From contig JBBCGR010000005.1 of assembly GCA_037201625.1 (NCBI GenBank), forward strand, positions 1 through 64,000: 64,000 nucleotides of DNA, in the 5' to 3' direction. Each line of letters starts with the position of its first letter. Within the stretch, counting starts at the first letter, position 1. Of the stretch, positions 1 to 9,012 are shown in pieces. Made by a program: the position numbers and the translations under genes. The notes below the pieces were generated by a model. That model made no database searches and was not told the DNA's origin. It was given only the letters and a program-made list of their open reading frames with translations. This stretch comes from JAMXLO01 sp037201625. Its GTDB lineage: Bacteria > Pseudomonadota > Alphaproteobacteria > Acetobacterales > Acetobacteraceae.

Positions 1-735
1 ATGGACATGTCTCGACGTGTCGGAGCGGAGTTCTTCGGCACCTTTTGGCTGGTATTCGGCGGATGTGGGGCTGCGGTGCTGGCAGCAACGTTCCCGGCGG
101 TCGGCATCGGGCTGCTTGGTGTGTCCTTTGCCTTCGGCCTTACTGTCCTCACGATGGCCTATGCTGTCGGGCATATCTCCGGCGGACATTTCAATCCGGC
201 CGTGACGATCGGGCTGTGGGCGGCCGGACGCTGCGCCAACCGTCACGTTCTCCCGTACATCGTTGCGCAGGTGATGGGTGCAGTGATCGCGGCCGCGGTG
301 CTGTGGTCCATCGCGTCCGGCAAGCCTGGCTGGACGCCGGGCGGCTTCGCAGCCAACGGCTATGCTGACCTCAGTCCCGGCAAATACAGCCTCACCGCCT
401 GCGTGATCATGGAATTCGTGATGACGTTCTTCTTCCTGCTGATCATCGTCGGCACAACGTCGAAGGGCGCGGCGAGCGGATTTGCCGGCATCCCGATCGG
501 GCTTGCGCTCACCCTCATCCACCTGGTGTCGATCCCGGTCACGAATACCTCGGTGAACCCGGCACGCAGCACCGGCCCCGCGCTGTTCGCCGGCGCCGAG
601 TATGTCGGCCAGCTCTGGATGTTCTGGCTCATTCCCCTGCTCGGTGCTGCGGCGGCAGGGCTGCTGTCGCGGTGGATGTACGACCCCGAGCCGCTGATCG
701 ACACGATCGTCGTCGAGGAGCGCGGCAGTTTCTGA
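1..735 (+). CDS. aqpZ: Aquaporin Z, water channel
   Basis: A 244-residue inner-membrane water channel of the MIP family. Both half-helix NPA boxes are present (N65-P-A in GGHFNPAVTIG and N186-P-A in NTSVNPARSTGPAL). The aromatic/arginine filter residues F43, H174, T183 and R189 fall at the same positions as in E. coli AqpZ, which argues for water rather than glycerol selectivity. Six hydrophobic helices are evident. The ATG is the first base of the window, so an upstream start cannot be excluded, but the N-terminus MDMSRRVGAEFFGTFWLV matches family length. It stands alone, followed by a hairpin and a non-coding stretch. Confidence 0.95.
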   Translation: MDMSRRVGAEFFGTFWLVFGGCGAAVLAATFPAVGIGLLGVSFAFGLTVLTMAYAVGHISGGHFNPAVTIGLWAAGRCANRHVLPYIVAQVMGAVIAAAVLWSIASGKPGWTPGGFAANGYADLSPGKYSLTACVIMEFVMTFFFLLIIVGTTSKGAASGFAGIPIGLALTLIHLVSIPVTNTSVNPARSTGPALFAGAEYVGQLWMFWLIPLLGAAAAGLLSRWMYDPEPLIDTIVVEERGSF

Positions 736-750
736 CCGGGTCTGCGCGGG

Positions 751-782
751 GGAGGCGTCGTGCGCTTGCGCGCGATGCCTCC
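751..782 (+). terminator. Hairpin after aqpZ, possible terminator
   Basis: A GC-rich inverted repeat starting 15 bases after the aqpZ stop: arms GGAGGCGTCGTGCGC and GCGCGCGATGCCTCC pair along about 14 bp with two G-U wobbles and a tight loop. No T-run follows, so it is not a classical intrinsic terminator, but its place suggests 3'-end formation or transcript protection. Confidence 0.4.
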
Positions 783-1356
783 ATACCGCGGGAGACGGAG
801 CGGGCGATGCGCTGGTCGGCGCCTGCGAGGTTGCCCGGAGCCGGTGATCTTCCCGGCACCATGCGTCGCCTCGTCGTCTGCCCCGGCTTCCGCCTGGTCA
901 ATCTCAACCGGGGGCAAACTGCGTGGGGCTAGCTGATCGTTCAATGTCCCAAGGCTGGTGGTGCTGGTTCATTCCGGAAATGACGGCGAGCACCGCCCGG
1001 CAAGACGACTCCAGACGACTCAGCAACGGACGAGGAGGAGCAGGCTGTCCTCGACCTGCTTTGCGCCGGTCAAATCGATCACGTTGCCAAAGGGGACAAC
1101 TCAACCTTGCGGGTGACGCGCGCTCACTGGCTCCGCCGCCGCATGGGTGTCTTGTCGACCCGAGGCCGCCTAAGTTGCAGCTTTGCAGGCTGCATGCACC
1201 GTGCTGGGATCATCGACCATGCTGATCCGCAGCGAGCGGCGTCGCCGACGCATTCCCGGTTGCTGCTCGCCCCCCGCCGCACGCGGCACTGCCATTGTTA
1301 TTCCGGCGCGACAGCGCCCCCACAGGATGGAGCCAAAGTCCCGCGAAATTCCACAT
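783..1356. other. Non-coding stretch, nothing recognised
   Basis: About 570 bases between aqpZ and the convergent TPR gene. ORFs in all frames look like GC-bias artefacts with no recognisable domain. I see no tRNA, IS end or attachment-site copy here. It marks the change from the GC-rich aqpZ region to the AT-richer block to the right. Confidence 0.5.
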
Positions 1357-2256
1357 TCACGCGCGGCTATTCTGGAGAATTTCTTCCGCCTCGGTCTCCC
1401 GGCCACTTTTGCGCAATGCTGTTGCCGTGCGTTGACGCACTCCGGATACCGCTGGTGCTCGCATGCAAACATCCTTCCAGCGCCGTGCCGCCTCAATCCA
1501 GTCCTCTCGCAGTTCGGCAATGGTCGCATATTCGACCCAGCAGTCGATCACATTGTGCCGGGGCCCGCTCAACGCATCGTGCAGGATCTGTTCGGCTTCA
1601 TCGAAGCGACCCAATCCGGCGAGCGACTGTGCCAGGCCTATCGGCGCTTCTTCGCTGTTGTAGCGACTTGCAATGGCTCGCCATCGTGTCAGCGCCGCGT
1701 TCCAATCCTTTCGGCGAATTGCAAGACGGGCATGTTGGTGGGCCAGATGAAAGATAGGAGGCGCTGCCTGCCCCAGCACCGCGTCCGCTTCATCCAATCT
1801 CCCCAATCTAAGCAATGCCTCGGAACCTTCCGTATAGCCGTGAAGGTAGCTCGGGTGTCTCTTGCGCAACAACGCATATCGGACGACAGCCGCTTCATCG
1901 TCCCCCCGTCGCGCAGCGATGGTTGCAAGGCCGTGGAGAAAGTATCGGTCACGAGGAAACCGCTTGATCCCTTCCTGCAGCAATTCTTCGGCCTCATCGA
2001 ACCGACCGAGGCGCAGCAACAGCGATAGACTTGCTTGTGACCGCAAGACGACTTCGGGATACTGCGCCCGAGCGTCCTTCCAGCCCTGGAACGCTCGCTC
2101 GCGATCTCCTCGCAAGAGATGCGCCTGCGCTGTCTCCATCTGACCTGCAACTATGTGACCAAAACGGGCTTCGTCGGCCTTGCCGCTTCGCGTGGCGGTC
2201 CGCAGAGCAAAAAACCGCGATATCCAGTCTACGATAAAATGCAACATACGATTCAC
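1357..2256 (-). CDS. TPR-repeat protein
   Basis: A 299-residue protein built almost wholly of tetratricopeptide-like helical repeats: segments such as RLGRFDEAEELLQEGIKRFPRDRYF, RLGRLDEADAVLGQA and GLGRFDEAEQILHDAL recur about every 34 residues. The N-terminus (residues 1-20, RMLHFIVDWISRFFAL) is hydrophobic and may anchor it. TPR proteins are scaffolds; no enzyme domain is visible. The start is GTG at 2256 or ATG at 2247; neither has a strong ribosome site. It is divergent from the small gene at 2362 and sits in a cluster with methyltransferases and a GT61 glycosyltransferase, so a role in glycan assembly is a guess. Confidence 0.8.
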   Translation of the reverse strand: MNRMLHFIVDWISRFFALRTATRSGKADEARFGHIVAGQMETAQAHLLRGDRERAFQGWKDARAQYPEVVLRSQASLSLLLRLGRFDEAEELLQEGIKRFPRDRYFLHGLATIAARRGDDEAAVVRYALLRKRHPSYLHGYTEGSEALLRLGRLDEADAVLGQAAPPIFHLAHQHARLAIRRKDWNAALTRWRAIASRYNSEEAPIGLAQSLAGLGRFDEAEQILHDALSGPRHNVIDCWVEYATIAELREDWIEAARRWKDVCMRAPAVSGVRQRTATALRKSGRETEAEEILQNSRA

Positions 2257-2361
2257 AGAGGGTGCCTGCGTCGCTTACTAACGTCGCAGACATCCTCGGG
2301 CAAGTCGCTCACACCTTGAATCGGCTTGACTGCATTCCCCGAACTGGGGAACAGTCGCACC

Positions 2362-2511
2362 GTGAAATCGGAAGAGATCAAACTCAGGGTCGAGCCTGAC
2401 GACCTTGCGCGCTTCATAGCGGCTGCCAAAGCCGATGGGCTGTCGCTCTCGGCTTGGGTAAGACGCCTGATGTTGCTGGCTGTGAAGAAGGAAGGACAAC
2501 AAGGTGGATGA
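2362..2511 (+). CDS. Small ribbon-helix-helix-like protein
   Basis: A roughly 49-residue protein starting at GTG 2362 (a TTG at 2326 would give 61 residues). The sequence EEIKLRVEPDDLARFIAAAKADGLSLSAWVRRLML has the strand-helix-helix pattern of MobC/RHH-type DNA-binding proteins, in which a basic strand binds DNA and the S-x-W-x-R helix dimerises. Its end overlaps the start of the methyltransferase at 2504 by 8 bases, so the two are probably co-translated. A regulator of the following genes is plausible but not shown. Confidence 0.55.
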   Translation: MKSEEIKLRVEPDDLARFIAAAKADGLSLSAWVRRLMLLAVKKEGQQGG

Positions 2512-3265
2512 CGAATTGCCCCCGGGCAAGAACCGGCTCTGCGTGGACGACCACGCGGGCGAGTCCTACCTTGCCATCCTTCGACGTATGCATGAAGCGC
2601 TGAATCCGCGGACGTATCTGGAGATCGGATGCGATACCGGAGAGTCTCTGGCGTTAGCAAAATGCGCATCCATCGGAGTTGATCCCCGGCACCGCATCAA
2701 GGCGGAGGCGGCGCTGGGCACCAAACCGATTTGTGCCATCTATCGCACAACGAGCGATGACTTCTTCGAGCGCCACGATCCCGCTGCGGTGCTTGGGGGA
2801 CCGATCGACTTCGCGTTCCTGGATGGCCTGCATTTCTGTGAATATCTGCTGCGCGATTTCGCCAATACCGAACGCCATTCGCAGCGAAATTCGGTCATTG
2901 CACTGCACGACTGCCTGCCCGTGGAATGGCCGATGGCTGAGCGCGAGCACACCCGAAAGCCGGTGAGGCCCCATCATATCCATTCATGGGCGGGGGATGT
3001 TTGGCGCACCGCACTTCTCATCAAGCGGCGCCGACCGGATCTTGAGATCACGGCCTATGCCGCGCCGCCCACCGGGTTGGTGTTCATCACCAACCTGAAC
3101 CCTGCATCAACTACACTCATGGATGATTACCATGGCTGCGTGCGTCAGATGATGGGGATGACACTGCAGGATTTCGGAATCTCGTCGCTGTTCGAGGAAT
3201 TGGGTGTTGAACCCACCTCCGTGTTGCGCGACCGTGGTGGGATTTCGACACGGTTCTGGCTGTAG
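2504..3265 (+). CDS. Class I SAM-dependent methyltransferase
   Basis: A 253-residue Rossmann methyltransferase of the Methyltransf_24 type. The SAM-binding motif I reads YLEIGCDTGESLALA near residues 38-52, and IDFAFLDGLHFCEYLLRDF followed by HDCLP gives the D-G-x-H and later acidic motifs typical of sugar- or cephalosporin-hydroxylase-like methyltransferases linked to polysaccharide genes. The GTG at 2504 overlaps the preceding ORF, and the next gene starts 3 bases after the stop, so this is an operon. Base composition is lower in GC than the core genes. The substrate is unknown; a glycan or small-molecule acceptor is inferred from the GT61 neighbour. Confidence 0.8.
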   Translation: MDDELPPGKNRLCVDDHAGESYLAILRRMHEALNPRTYLEIGCDTGESLALAKCASIGVDPRHRIKAEAALGTKPICAIYRTTSDDFFERHDPAAVLGGPIDFAFLDGLHFCEYLLRDFANTERHSQRNSVIALHDCLPVEWPMAEREHTRKPVRPHHIHSWAGDVWRTALLIKRRRPDLEITAYAAPPTGLVFITNLNPASTTLMDDYHGCVRQMMGMTLQDFGISSLFEELGVEPTSVLRDRGGISTRFWL

Positions 3266-3268
3266 TCC

Positions 3269-4349
3269 ATGATCGTGACGCTGATCGACGCCTTCGAGCG
3301 CAGCGATGTTCTTTTTCCTGCCGTTTCCCAGAGCCTGCCGGCGTCGATCGCCTACACCAATGAGGCTGAGTTCGATGAGAAATGGTCCCATCATGTGTTG
3401 ACAGTGGCTTACGCCACTCGAACCGCACATTTCTCGAAGATAGTAGTGGGCCGACTGCCAGCCAATGTCACAACCTACCAAGGCGACCGTTTCATCCTTG
3501 GGATCGGTGGAGACGCTATCTTTGAGTCTATCCCCTAATTCTATGCGCAAGTCCTTCGGTGACGCTGATGATCTTAGGGAGCTGACTGGCCAGGGACTCG
3601 ACCAGGTCGACGATGAATGCGTGTTGTTGACCCGATTTGGCCACGGCACCTGGGGTCATTGGCTGGCGGAGGTCGTTCCCATGGCCGCCGTCGTGGAGAG
3701 ATACCAGCCGGGCCGCTTCAAGTTCGCCGTGCCGCACTATCGGTCTGATTACGGTCGAGCCATGATGGAGTCCTTGCGGGCGTATGGCATCGAGCCGCAC
3801 AGGGTCATCCCGATAAGTTGTGCGCGATCGACGCAATTCCGTAACGCATGGGCCGTCACCCCCATCTGGTCGGACAGGTCGCCGCATCCATCCGCTCTCG
3901 ACGTGATGCGAGGGGCGGTCAGGCTCATCCAACACATGCCCGGGCGCGAGCGGATAGCCCTCATGCGGCGTGACCGGCCCACCCGGACCATTGTGAATGG
4001 TAGTGAGGTGGAAGCAGCGCTTACCGCGGCCGGCTTCGTGCTGACCGACGCCACTGGTCTCCCATTTGTCGAGCAAGTGCGAATGTTCCAGTCGGCGACA
4101 ACCATCTTTGGCGTGCTTGGGTCCGGGTTGACTGGACTTATCTACTCACCGAACGGCGTCAACGTGGTGGCGGTCGCCCCAAGTGGCTGGGGAGATGACT
4201 TTTTCTATGGGATCGCGAGACAACGCAACGCAAAATGGGCGGAGGTTAGGGGCCAGTCACACTGGAATAAGACGGACGGCTTGTTACGCGATGCGCCATT
4301 CGAAGTGCCATTGAGATCTCTTCACGAAGCTCTGGAGACATTGCAATGA
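3269..4349 (+). pseudogene. GT61-family glycosyltransferase, frameshifted
   Basis: Two consecutive reading frames together make one DUF563/GT61 glycosyltransferase of about 360 residues. The first frame (3269-3538) ends ...GGDAIFESIP-stop; the second continues NSMRKSFGDADDLREL and carries the family hallmarks GHWLAEVVPMAAVVE and, near the C-terminus, GSGLTGLIYSPNGVNVVAV. Dropping one C from the CCCC run at 3532-3535 restores one continuous frame. This may be a true inactivating mutation, a sequencing error in a short homopolymer, or a +1 recoding site (CCC before UAA). GT61 enzymes transfer sugars such as xylose onto protein or glycan acceptors. It overlaps the next gene by 4 bases. Confidence 0.75.
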
Positions 4350-5272
4350 AACGCGCGCTATTGCTCCTTTGGGCCTTCATCTGCCTGGCGCCTGCAGCAA
4401 AGGCCGATATCTGGATCAGTTCCGCGGACCCTTATTCACAGCCCAAGAACCCGATGACGCCCGAGTTCATGGCGGCATTTCGGGACGGGGCAAATTGGAG
4501 CGGAAAAGGCATTCAGGCATTCAAGTTCTCGACCCAGTTCCTGTATCGGGCACCCGAGGGTGATTTGTCCGAAGCGATACGGATCCTCCGCGAAAAGCAC
4601 ATCGCGATCGCCATGGAGGGGCTCCTCCTGGTGGAAAGCGAGCGATGCGGGCGCGGCGTCGAGAGCTACAGTTGGAAAGGAGCCATCCCCGCCGTGGCCG
4701 AGCGGGTCAAGCGACTGGGTGGCGAAATAGCCTTTGTCGCCCTCGACGAGCCGGTTACCTGGGGACACTACTCGACGAGAGCACGGACTTGCCGCGATCC
4801 GGTGAGCAGCCTCGCCGATCAGATGGCCGCCAACGTGAAAGTGCTGAAGGCGGCGTTTCCCAACATAAAGTTCGGCAGCATCGAGCCGATCACTCCAGTG
4901 ACGGCCGATCGCCTCGATGCGCTGTTTGAGTTCTTCAAGGAGTTCAAGCGAGCCTCCGGAGAACCGATTTCATTCTTGCATGCCGATATCTCGTGGGCGG
5001 GCCCTTGGCACCAGCAACTTGCCCAATGGAAGACCCGTCTGCATGCATCGGGCATGCGGTTGGGTGTGATCGCGAACGGCGATCCGCAGGACACTAGCAA
5101 TGCAGCCTGGACTGGGCATGCGATTGAGCGATATCGAGCGGTGGTCAATGACCCGGCCGTGAGGCCCGACGACGTCATTTTTCAGTCCTGGATGTCGTTC
5201 CCTACCAAGCTGGTGCCTGACACCGAACCCGGCACTCTGACAAATTTGGCCAGAGAAGCGAGCGGACGCTGA
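4346..5272 (+). CDS. Secreted protein, TIM-barrel-like, function unknown
   Basis: A 308-residue protein with a clear Sec signal peptide (MKRALLLLWAFICLAPAAKA, cleavage after residue 20). The mature part alternates strands and helices (FVALDEPVTWGHY, IKFGSIEPIT, PISFLHADISWAGPW, MRLGVIANGDP), which looks like a glycoside-hydrolase-type barrel with acidic residues at strand ends. I cannot assign a family. ATGA overlap with the GT61 gene implies translational coupling, so a periplasmic step in the same glycan pathway is inferred. Confidence 0.65.
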   Translation: MKRALLLLWAFICLAPAAKADIWISSADPYSQPKNPMTPEFMAAFRDGANWSGKGIQAFKFSTQFLYRAPEGDLSEAIRILREKHIAIAMEGLLLVESERCGRGVESYSWKGAIPAVAERVKRLGGEIAFVALDEPVTWGHYSTRARTCRDPVSSLADQMAANVKVLKAAFPNIKFGSIEPITPVTADRLDALFEFFKEFKRASGEPISFLHADISWAGPWHQQLAQWKTRLHASGMRLGVIANGDPQDTSNAAWTGHAIERYRAVVNDPAVRPDDVIFQSWMSFPTKLVPDTEPGTLTNLAREASGR

Positions 5273-5894
5273 GCCCACCACGAGATCTGCCTTCCGGGCA
5301 TGGGAACGATGCTGCAATCGGGCTTGCGGCTTGAACTGTGAGAGATCCACCTGAGCTGCCCCGAGGCATCGCGCGTCGGGGCTGGTACGGTTGACGCCGC
5401 CAGCATGGAGCTTTCAGTTGCGGCCAGGAAAGACAGCGCCGCCCGGACATGGACGCTGGGAGGCAAGGTGATGGTTAGGCACTTCGTTCGGTGCTGCCGA
5501 GTCGGTCACTCACTGCTTGCAGCAGGCACGATCCGGCTCCGGTCGCGGTAGAGTTGCATCGCCGGCACCACGGGCCTCGTCCCGCCGATGTAGGACCCGC
5601 TACGAGATCTACTCTGCATGCATCCAGCGCAGCGCATGGGGGCCCACCGGGGGGCCTCGCACCAATCCAGGGCCGCGTGATGCTTTATCGTAAGCGCCTG
5701 CTCTGGCTGGCAGCACTCTGGACAATTGGCCAACGATTGTTGTCCGAGCCGAGGTGCATCCACCTCGTAAGTCTTGTCGATGGCGGACGGCGCCACCGTT
5801 CCGGCAAGTCAACTATGTTACACTGTCAAAAGGGCTTGCACAATGTGAACTAACTCCGGTTGGATGTGAAGGGCGCAATTGCGGGGTGATCGTC
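5273..5894. other. Non-coding stretch, nothing recognised
   Basis: About 620 bases between the secreted protein and the methyltransferase at 5895. A minus-strand ORF at 5506-5796 has two Cys pairs (CPECC and CAGC) but no family I recognise and no convincing ribosome site. The promoter of the next gene presumably lies near 5800-5870, where the sequence becomes AT-rich. Confidence 0.4.
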
Positions 5895-6470
5895 ATGCAC
5901 CATACGTCGTACCGAGCAGTCCAAAAGTGTTGCCAAACGTATCTGAACGAAGAGTTTTTTCACCGCGGGGTGGTGACGGTTCTCGATATGGGCTCATTTG
6001 AGGTCCAAGAATCAGGAAGTTACCGGAAGCTATTTTCGGACCGAACCAAGTATAACTATATTGGCGTTGACATGGCGCAGGGACCGAATGTCGATATTGT
6101 GCTGTCAGATCCCTATAAGCTGCCGCTCCGAGACGGGTTTGCTGACGTCATCGTTTCTGGTCAGATGTTCGAGCATTGTGAATTTTTCTGGCTGTCGTTC
6201 CAGGAGATGGTCCGCGTCCTGAATCCGACCGGGTATATTTTTCTCGTAGCCCCCTCGGCCGGGCCATACCATGCGCACCCAGTCGACTGTTACCGGTTCT
6301 ACAAGGATTCCTACCCGGCCTTGGCGAAGTGGGCCGACTGCGAGTGCGTCGAAGTTTGGCAGGACGAGACCTACCTTTGGCGCGACCTTACCGGCGTCTT
6401 CAGGCACCATCCCCGCAACGCCGACGGCACTTCAAGCCCTGCGGCGCTGGCAGAAGCCACGGCAGGATAG
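5895..6470 (+). CDS. SAM-dependent methyltransferase (Methyltransf_11 type)
   Basis: A 191-residue class I methyltransferase. Motif I is VLDMGSFEVQESGSY (D-x-G-S rather than G-x-G), followed by YNYIGVDMAQGPNVDIV (acidic ribose-binding D) and FADVIVSGQMFEHCEFFW with the usual F-E-H of this family. I prefer ATG 5895, with GGGG eight bases upstream; GTG 5886 is possible and a longer reading from 5754 adds unlike sequence. The AT-rich composition and a glycan-type neighbourhood suggest acquisition with the genes to its left. The C-terminal 15 residues look low-complexity. Confidence 0.75.
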   Translation: MHHTSYRAVQKCCQTYLNEEFFHRGVVTVLDMGSFEVQESGSYRKLFSDRTKYNYIGVDMAQGPNVDIVLSDPYKLPLRDGFADVIVSGQMFEHCEFFWLSFQEMVRVLNPTGYIFLVAPSAGPYHAHPVDCYRFYKDSYPALAKWADCECVEVWQDETYLWRDLTGVFRHHPRNADGTSSPAALAEATAG

Positions 6471-6706
6471 CGTCGTCCGCGGCACTTTGCCCGACGGGCC
6501 AGCCGATAACAGCCGCCCCCGCCCACGCATCATGACAGCATTCGTCGTCCGGCTTCGCCCGACGCCGGACCCGGCCGGATCCAGTCTGTTCCCCAGCGTG
6601 GGCCAGAACGGGCGCTTGAAATGCGGCGCAGCAATCGTTGCTCGATGTTCACGCGCCGTTCGCGTGGGCTGCGGTCCGGAGGGCCGCAGAAGGGTGCAGG
6701 GCACTC

Positions 6707-6796
6707 TGGCGGAGGGAGTGGGATTCGAACCCACGGTACGCTTTCACGCACACACGCTTTCCAAGCGTGCGCCTTAAACCGCTCGGCCATCCCTCC
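6707..6796 (-). tRNA. tRNA-Ser (anticodon GGA)
   Basis: The reverse strand folds into a full serine tRNA: 7-bp acceptor stem GGAGGGA/TCCCTCC, anticodon arm CACGC-TTGGAAA-GCGTG with GGA at 6760-6762, a long variable arm as expected for class II tRNAs, and a T arm with GTTCGAATC. The discriminator G and CCA are encoded at 6707-6710. Its 3' end faces the AT-richer block on the left, the usual geometry for an island inserted at a tRNA. Confidence 0.97.
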
Positions 6797-6826
6797 AGCG
6801 GGGCCGCTTCATAGCAAACGCCCGCC

Positions 6827-8632
6827 TCAGGCGTCCATCTTCAGCGCCGCAAGAAAGGCCGATTGTGGGATCTCCACCTTGCCGAACTGGCGCATCCGCT
6901 TCTTGCCTTCCTTCTGCTTCTCCAGCAGCTTCCGCTTGCGCGAAATGTCGCCGCCGTAGCACTTCGCGGTCACGTCCTTCGACAGCGCCCCCAGCGTCTC
7001 GCGCGCGATCACCCGCCCGCCGATCGCCGCCTGGATCGCGATCTTGAACAACTGCCGCGGGATCAGGTCCTTCAGCTTGGCGCAGATCGACCGGCCGCGC
7101 TGCTCGGCCACGCTGCGATGCGCGATGAAGCTCAGCGCGTCCACCGGGTCGTTGTTCACCAGAATGGAGATCCGCACCAGATCGCCCTCCCGGTAGCTGT
7201 CCATCGCGTAGTCGAAGCTGGCATAGCCGCGGGAGACTGACTTCAGCCGGTCGTAGAAGTCGAACACCACCTCGTTCAACGGCAGCCGGTACACCGCCAT
7301 GGCGCGGTTGCCGACATAGGTCAGATCGGCCTGCTCGCCGCGCCGGTCGTTGCAAAGTTGCAGCACCGCGCCCAGGTAGTCGTCCGGCACCATGATGGTG
7401 GCGCGGATCCACGGCTCCTCGATGTGGTCGATCACGCTGCCGTCCGGCATGTCCACCGGGTTGTGCAGCTCGACCATTTCGCCATTGGTGCGATAGACGT
7501 GGTACACCACGGACGGCGCGGTCGCGATCAGATCCAGGTCGAACTCGCGGGTCAGCCGCTCCTGGACGATCTCCAGATGCAGCAGCCCCAGGAACCCGCA
7601 GCGAAAGCCGAAACCGAGCGCCGCCGAGGTCTCGGCCTCGTAGTGGAAGCTGGCGTCGTTCAGCCGCAGCTTGCCGAGCGATTCGCGCAGCTTCTCGAAA
7701 TCGTCGGCATCGACCGGGTACAGGCCGCACCAGACCACCGGCACCGACGGCTTGAACCCGGGCAGCGCCTCGCTCGCGGGCTGGCGGTCGTCGGTGATCG
7801 TGTCGCCGACCGAGCAGTCGGCCACGGTCTTGATCGCCGCGGTGATGAAGCCGATCTCGCCCGGCCCCAGATCGTCGACCGGGATCATCTTCGGGCTGAA
7901 CACGCCCACCTGCTCGACCTGGTGCACCGAGCCCTGGGCCATCATGCGGATACGCTGGCCGCGCTTGATCCGTCCGTCGCGCACGCGGATCAGGATCACC
8001 ACGCCCAGGTACTGGTCGTACCAGCTATCCACCAGCAGCGCCTTCAGCGGGGCCGCGCCATCGCCCTTCGGCGGGGGCAGGCGGTGCACCAGCGCCTCCA
8101 GCACGCCCTCGATGTTCAGGCCGGTCTTGGCGCTGATCTCCACCGCGTCCGAGGCGTCGAGCCCGATCACGTCCTCGATCTGCTGTTTCACCCGCGCGGG
8201 CTCAGCGGCCGGCAGGTCGATCTTGTTCAGCACGGGGACGATCTCGTGGTTGGCCTCGATCGCCTGGTACACGTTGGCGAGCGTCTGCGCCTCCACGCCC
8301 TGCGAGGCGTCGACGACCAGCAGCGAGCCCTCGCAGGCGGCCAGGCTGCGCGACACCTCATAGGCGAAGTCCACGTGGCCCGGCGTGTCCATCAGGTTCA
8401 GCTCATAGACCTGGCCGTTCTTCGCCTTATAGCTCAGCCGGACGGTCTGCGCCTTGATCGTGATCCCGCGCTCCCGCTCCAGGTCCATGCTGTCGAGGAC
8501 CTGGTTGGTCATCTCCCGGTCGCTGAGCGCGCCGGTGGTCTGGATCAGGCGGTCGGCCAGGGTGGATTTCCCGTGGTCGATATGCGCGATGATCGCGAAA
8601 TTGCGGATGTGGTCGAGGGGAGTGTCGGTCAT
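6827..8632 (-). CDS. lepA: Elongation factor 4 (LepA), ribosomal back-translocase GTPase
   Basis: A 601-residue translational GTPase that binds the ribosome and affects initiation or back-translocation under stress. G1 is AHIDHGKSTLADRL near residues 14-27, G2 and G3 are RGITIKAQTV and DTPGHVDF, G4 is NKID and G5 SAKTG. The C-terminal LepA-specific domain is present (CYGGDISRKRKLLEKQKEGKKRM). Length matches E. coli LepA (599). A reading from 8749 adds 39 non-conserved residues; ATG 8632, giving MTDTPLDHIRNFAIIAHIDHG, is the family start. It is encoded alone, 30 bases from tRNA-Ser. Confidence 0.98.
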   Translation of the reverse strand: MTDTPLDHIRNFAIIAHIDHGKSTLADRLIQTTGALSDREMTNQVLDSMDLERERGITIKAQTVRLSYKAKNGQVYELNLMDTPGHVDFAYEVSRSLAACEGSLLVVDASQGVEAQTLANVYQAIEANHEIVPVLNKIDLPAAEPARVKQQIEDVIGLDASDAVEISAKTGLNIEGVLEALVHRLPPPKGDGAAPLKALLVDSWYDQYLGVVILIRVRDGRIKRGQRIRMMAQGSVHQVEQVGVFSPKMIPVDDLGPGEIGFITAAIKTVADCSVGDTITDDRQPASEALPGFKPSVPVVWCGLYPVDADDFEKLRESLGKLRLNDASFHYEAETSAALGFGFRCGFLGLLHLEIVQERLTREFDLDLIATAPSVVYHVYRTNGEMVELHNPVDMPDGSVIDHIEEPWIRATIMVPDDYLGAVLQLCNDRRGEQADLTYVGNRAMAVYRLPLNEVVFDFYDRLKSVSRGYASFDYAMDSYREGDLVRISILVNNDPVDALSFIAHRSVAEQRGRSICAKLKDLIPRQLFKIAIQAAIGGRVIARETLGALSKDVTAKCYGGDISRKRKLLEKQKEGKKRMRQFGKVEIPQSAFLAALKMDA

Positions 8633-9012
8633 GTCCCGTGATCGGTGATCGGTGGTCCGGCGCGCGCCGTATCGCAGCAGGAGATAGAGCGTCCGGGCCC
8701 CGGTGTCATCCGCGGCGAGGGAAGGGACCCGATATCGCCGGATCGTCACCCGGCACGGCGCGTCTCATCGCCGTCTCGTTGTAGCGTTCCCGTCTCGCTG
8801 TCCCATCCCATGCAACGCGGCTGCCGGCACGCCACCATCATCAGGTGCGACCATCGGAGGGGAGATCACGCAGCGGACGGCCGAGGATCGACGCAGGTTC
8901 ATGATAGGTTCTATTGGGACGCCGCCCCGCCGGCGCAAGGCGCGCGCCGCGCGATTCAGCCGACCGGCTGTGGCCACGACCTCGCCCGCGCAACGCCGCC
9001 CGCGCGCCCGGC
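8633..9012. other. Intergenic region upstream of lepA
   Basis: About 380 bases between the lepA start and the 3' end of the DUF1446 gene, which runs the same way. It should hold the lepA promoter, but I cannot single out convincing -35/-10 boxes and see no coding sequence. Confidence 0.4.

Noticed and set aside
5506..5796. Minus-strand ORF with CPECC and CAGC pairs
   Set aside because: Suggestive of a zinc protein, but spacing is irregular, there is no start signal and no family match.
6707..6796. Attachment-site duplicate of the tRNA-Ser 3' end
   Set aside because: I looked for a second copy of GGATTCGAAC and neighbouring bases in 700-6600 and found none.
7358..8641. 427-codon plus-strand ORF opposite lepA
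   Set aside because: It is the mirror of a perfectly conserved gene; its His/Arg/Gln-rich translation has no domain and follows from GC bias on the other strand.
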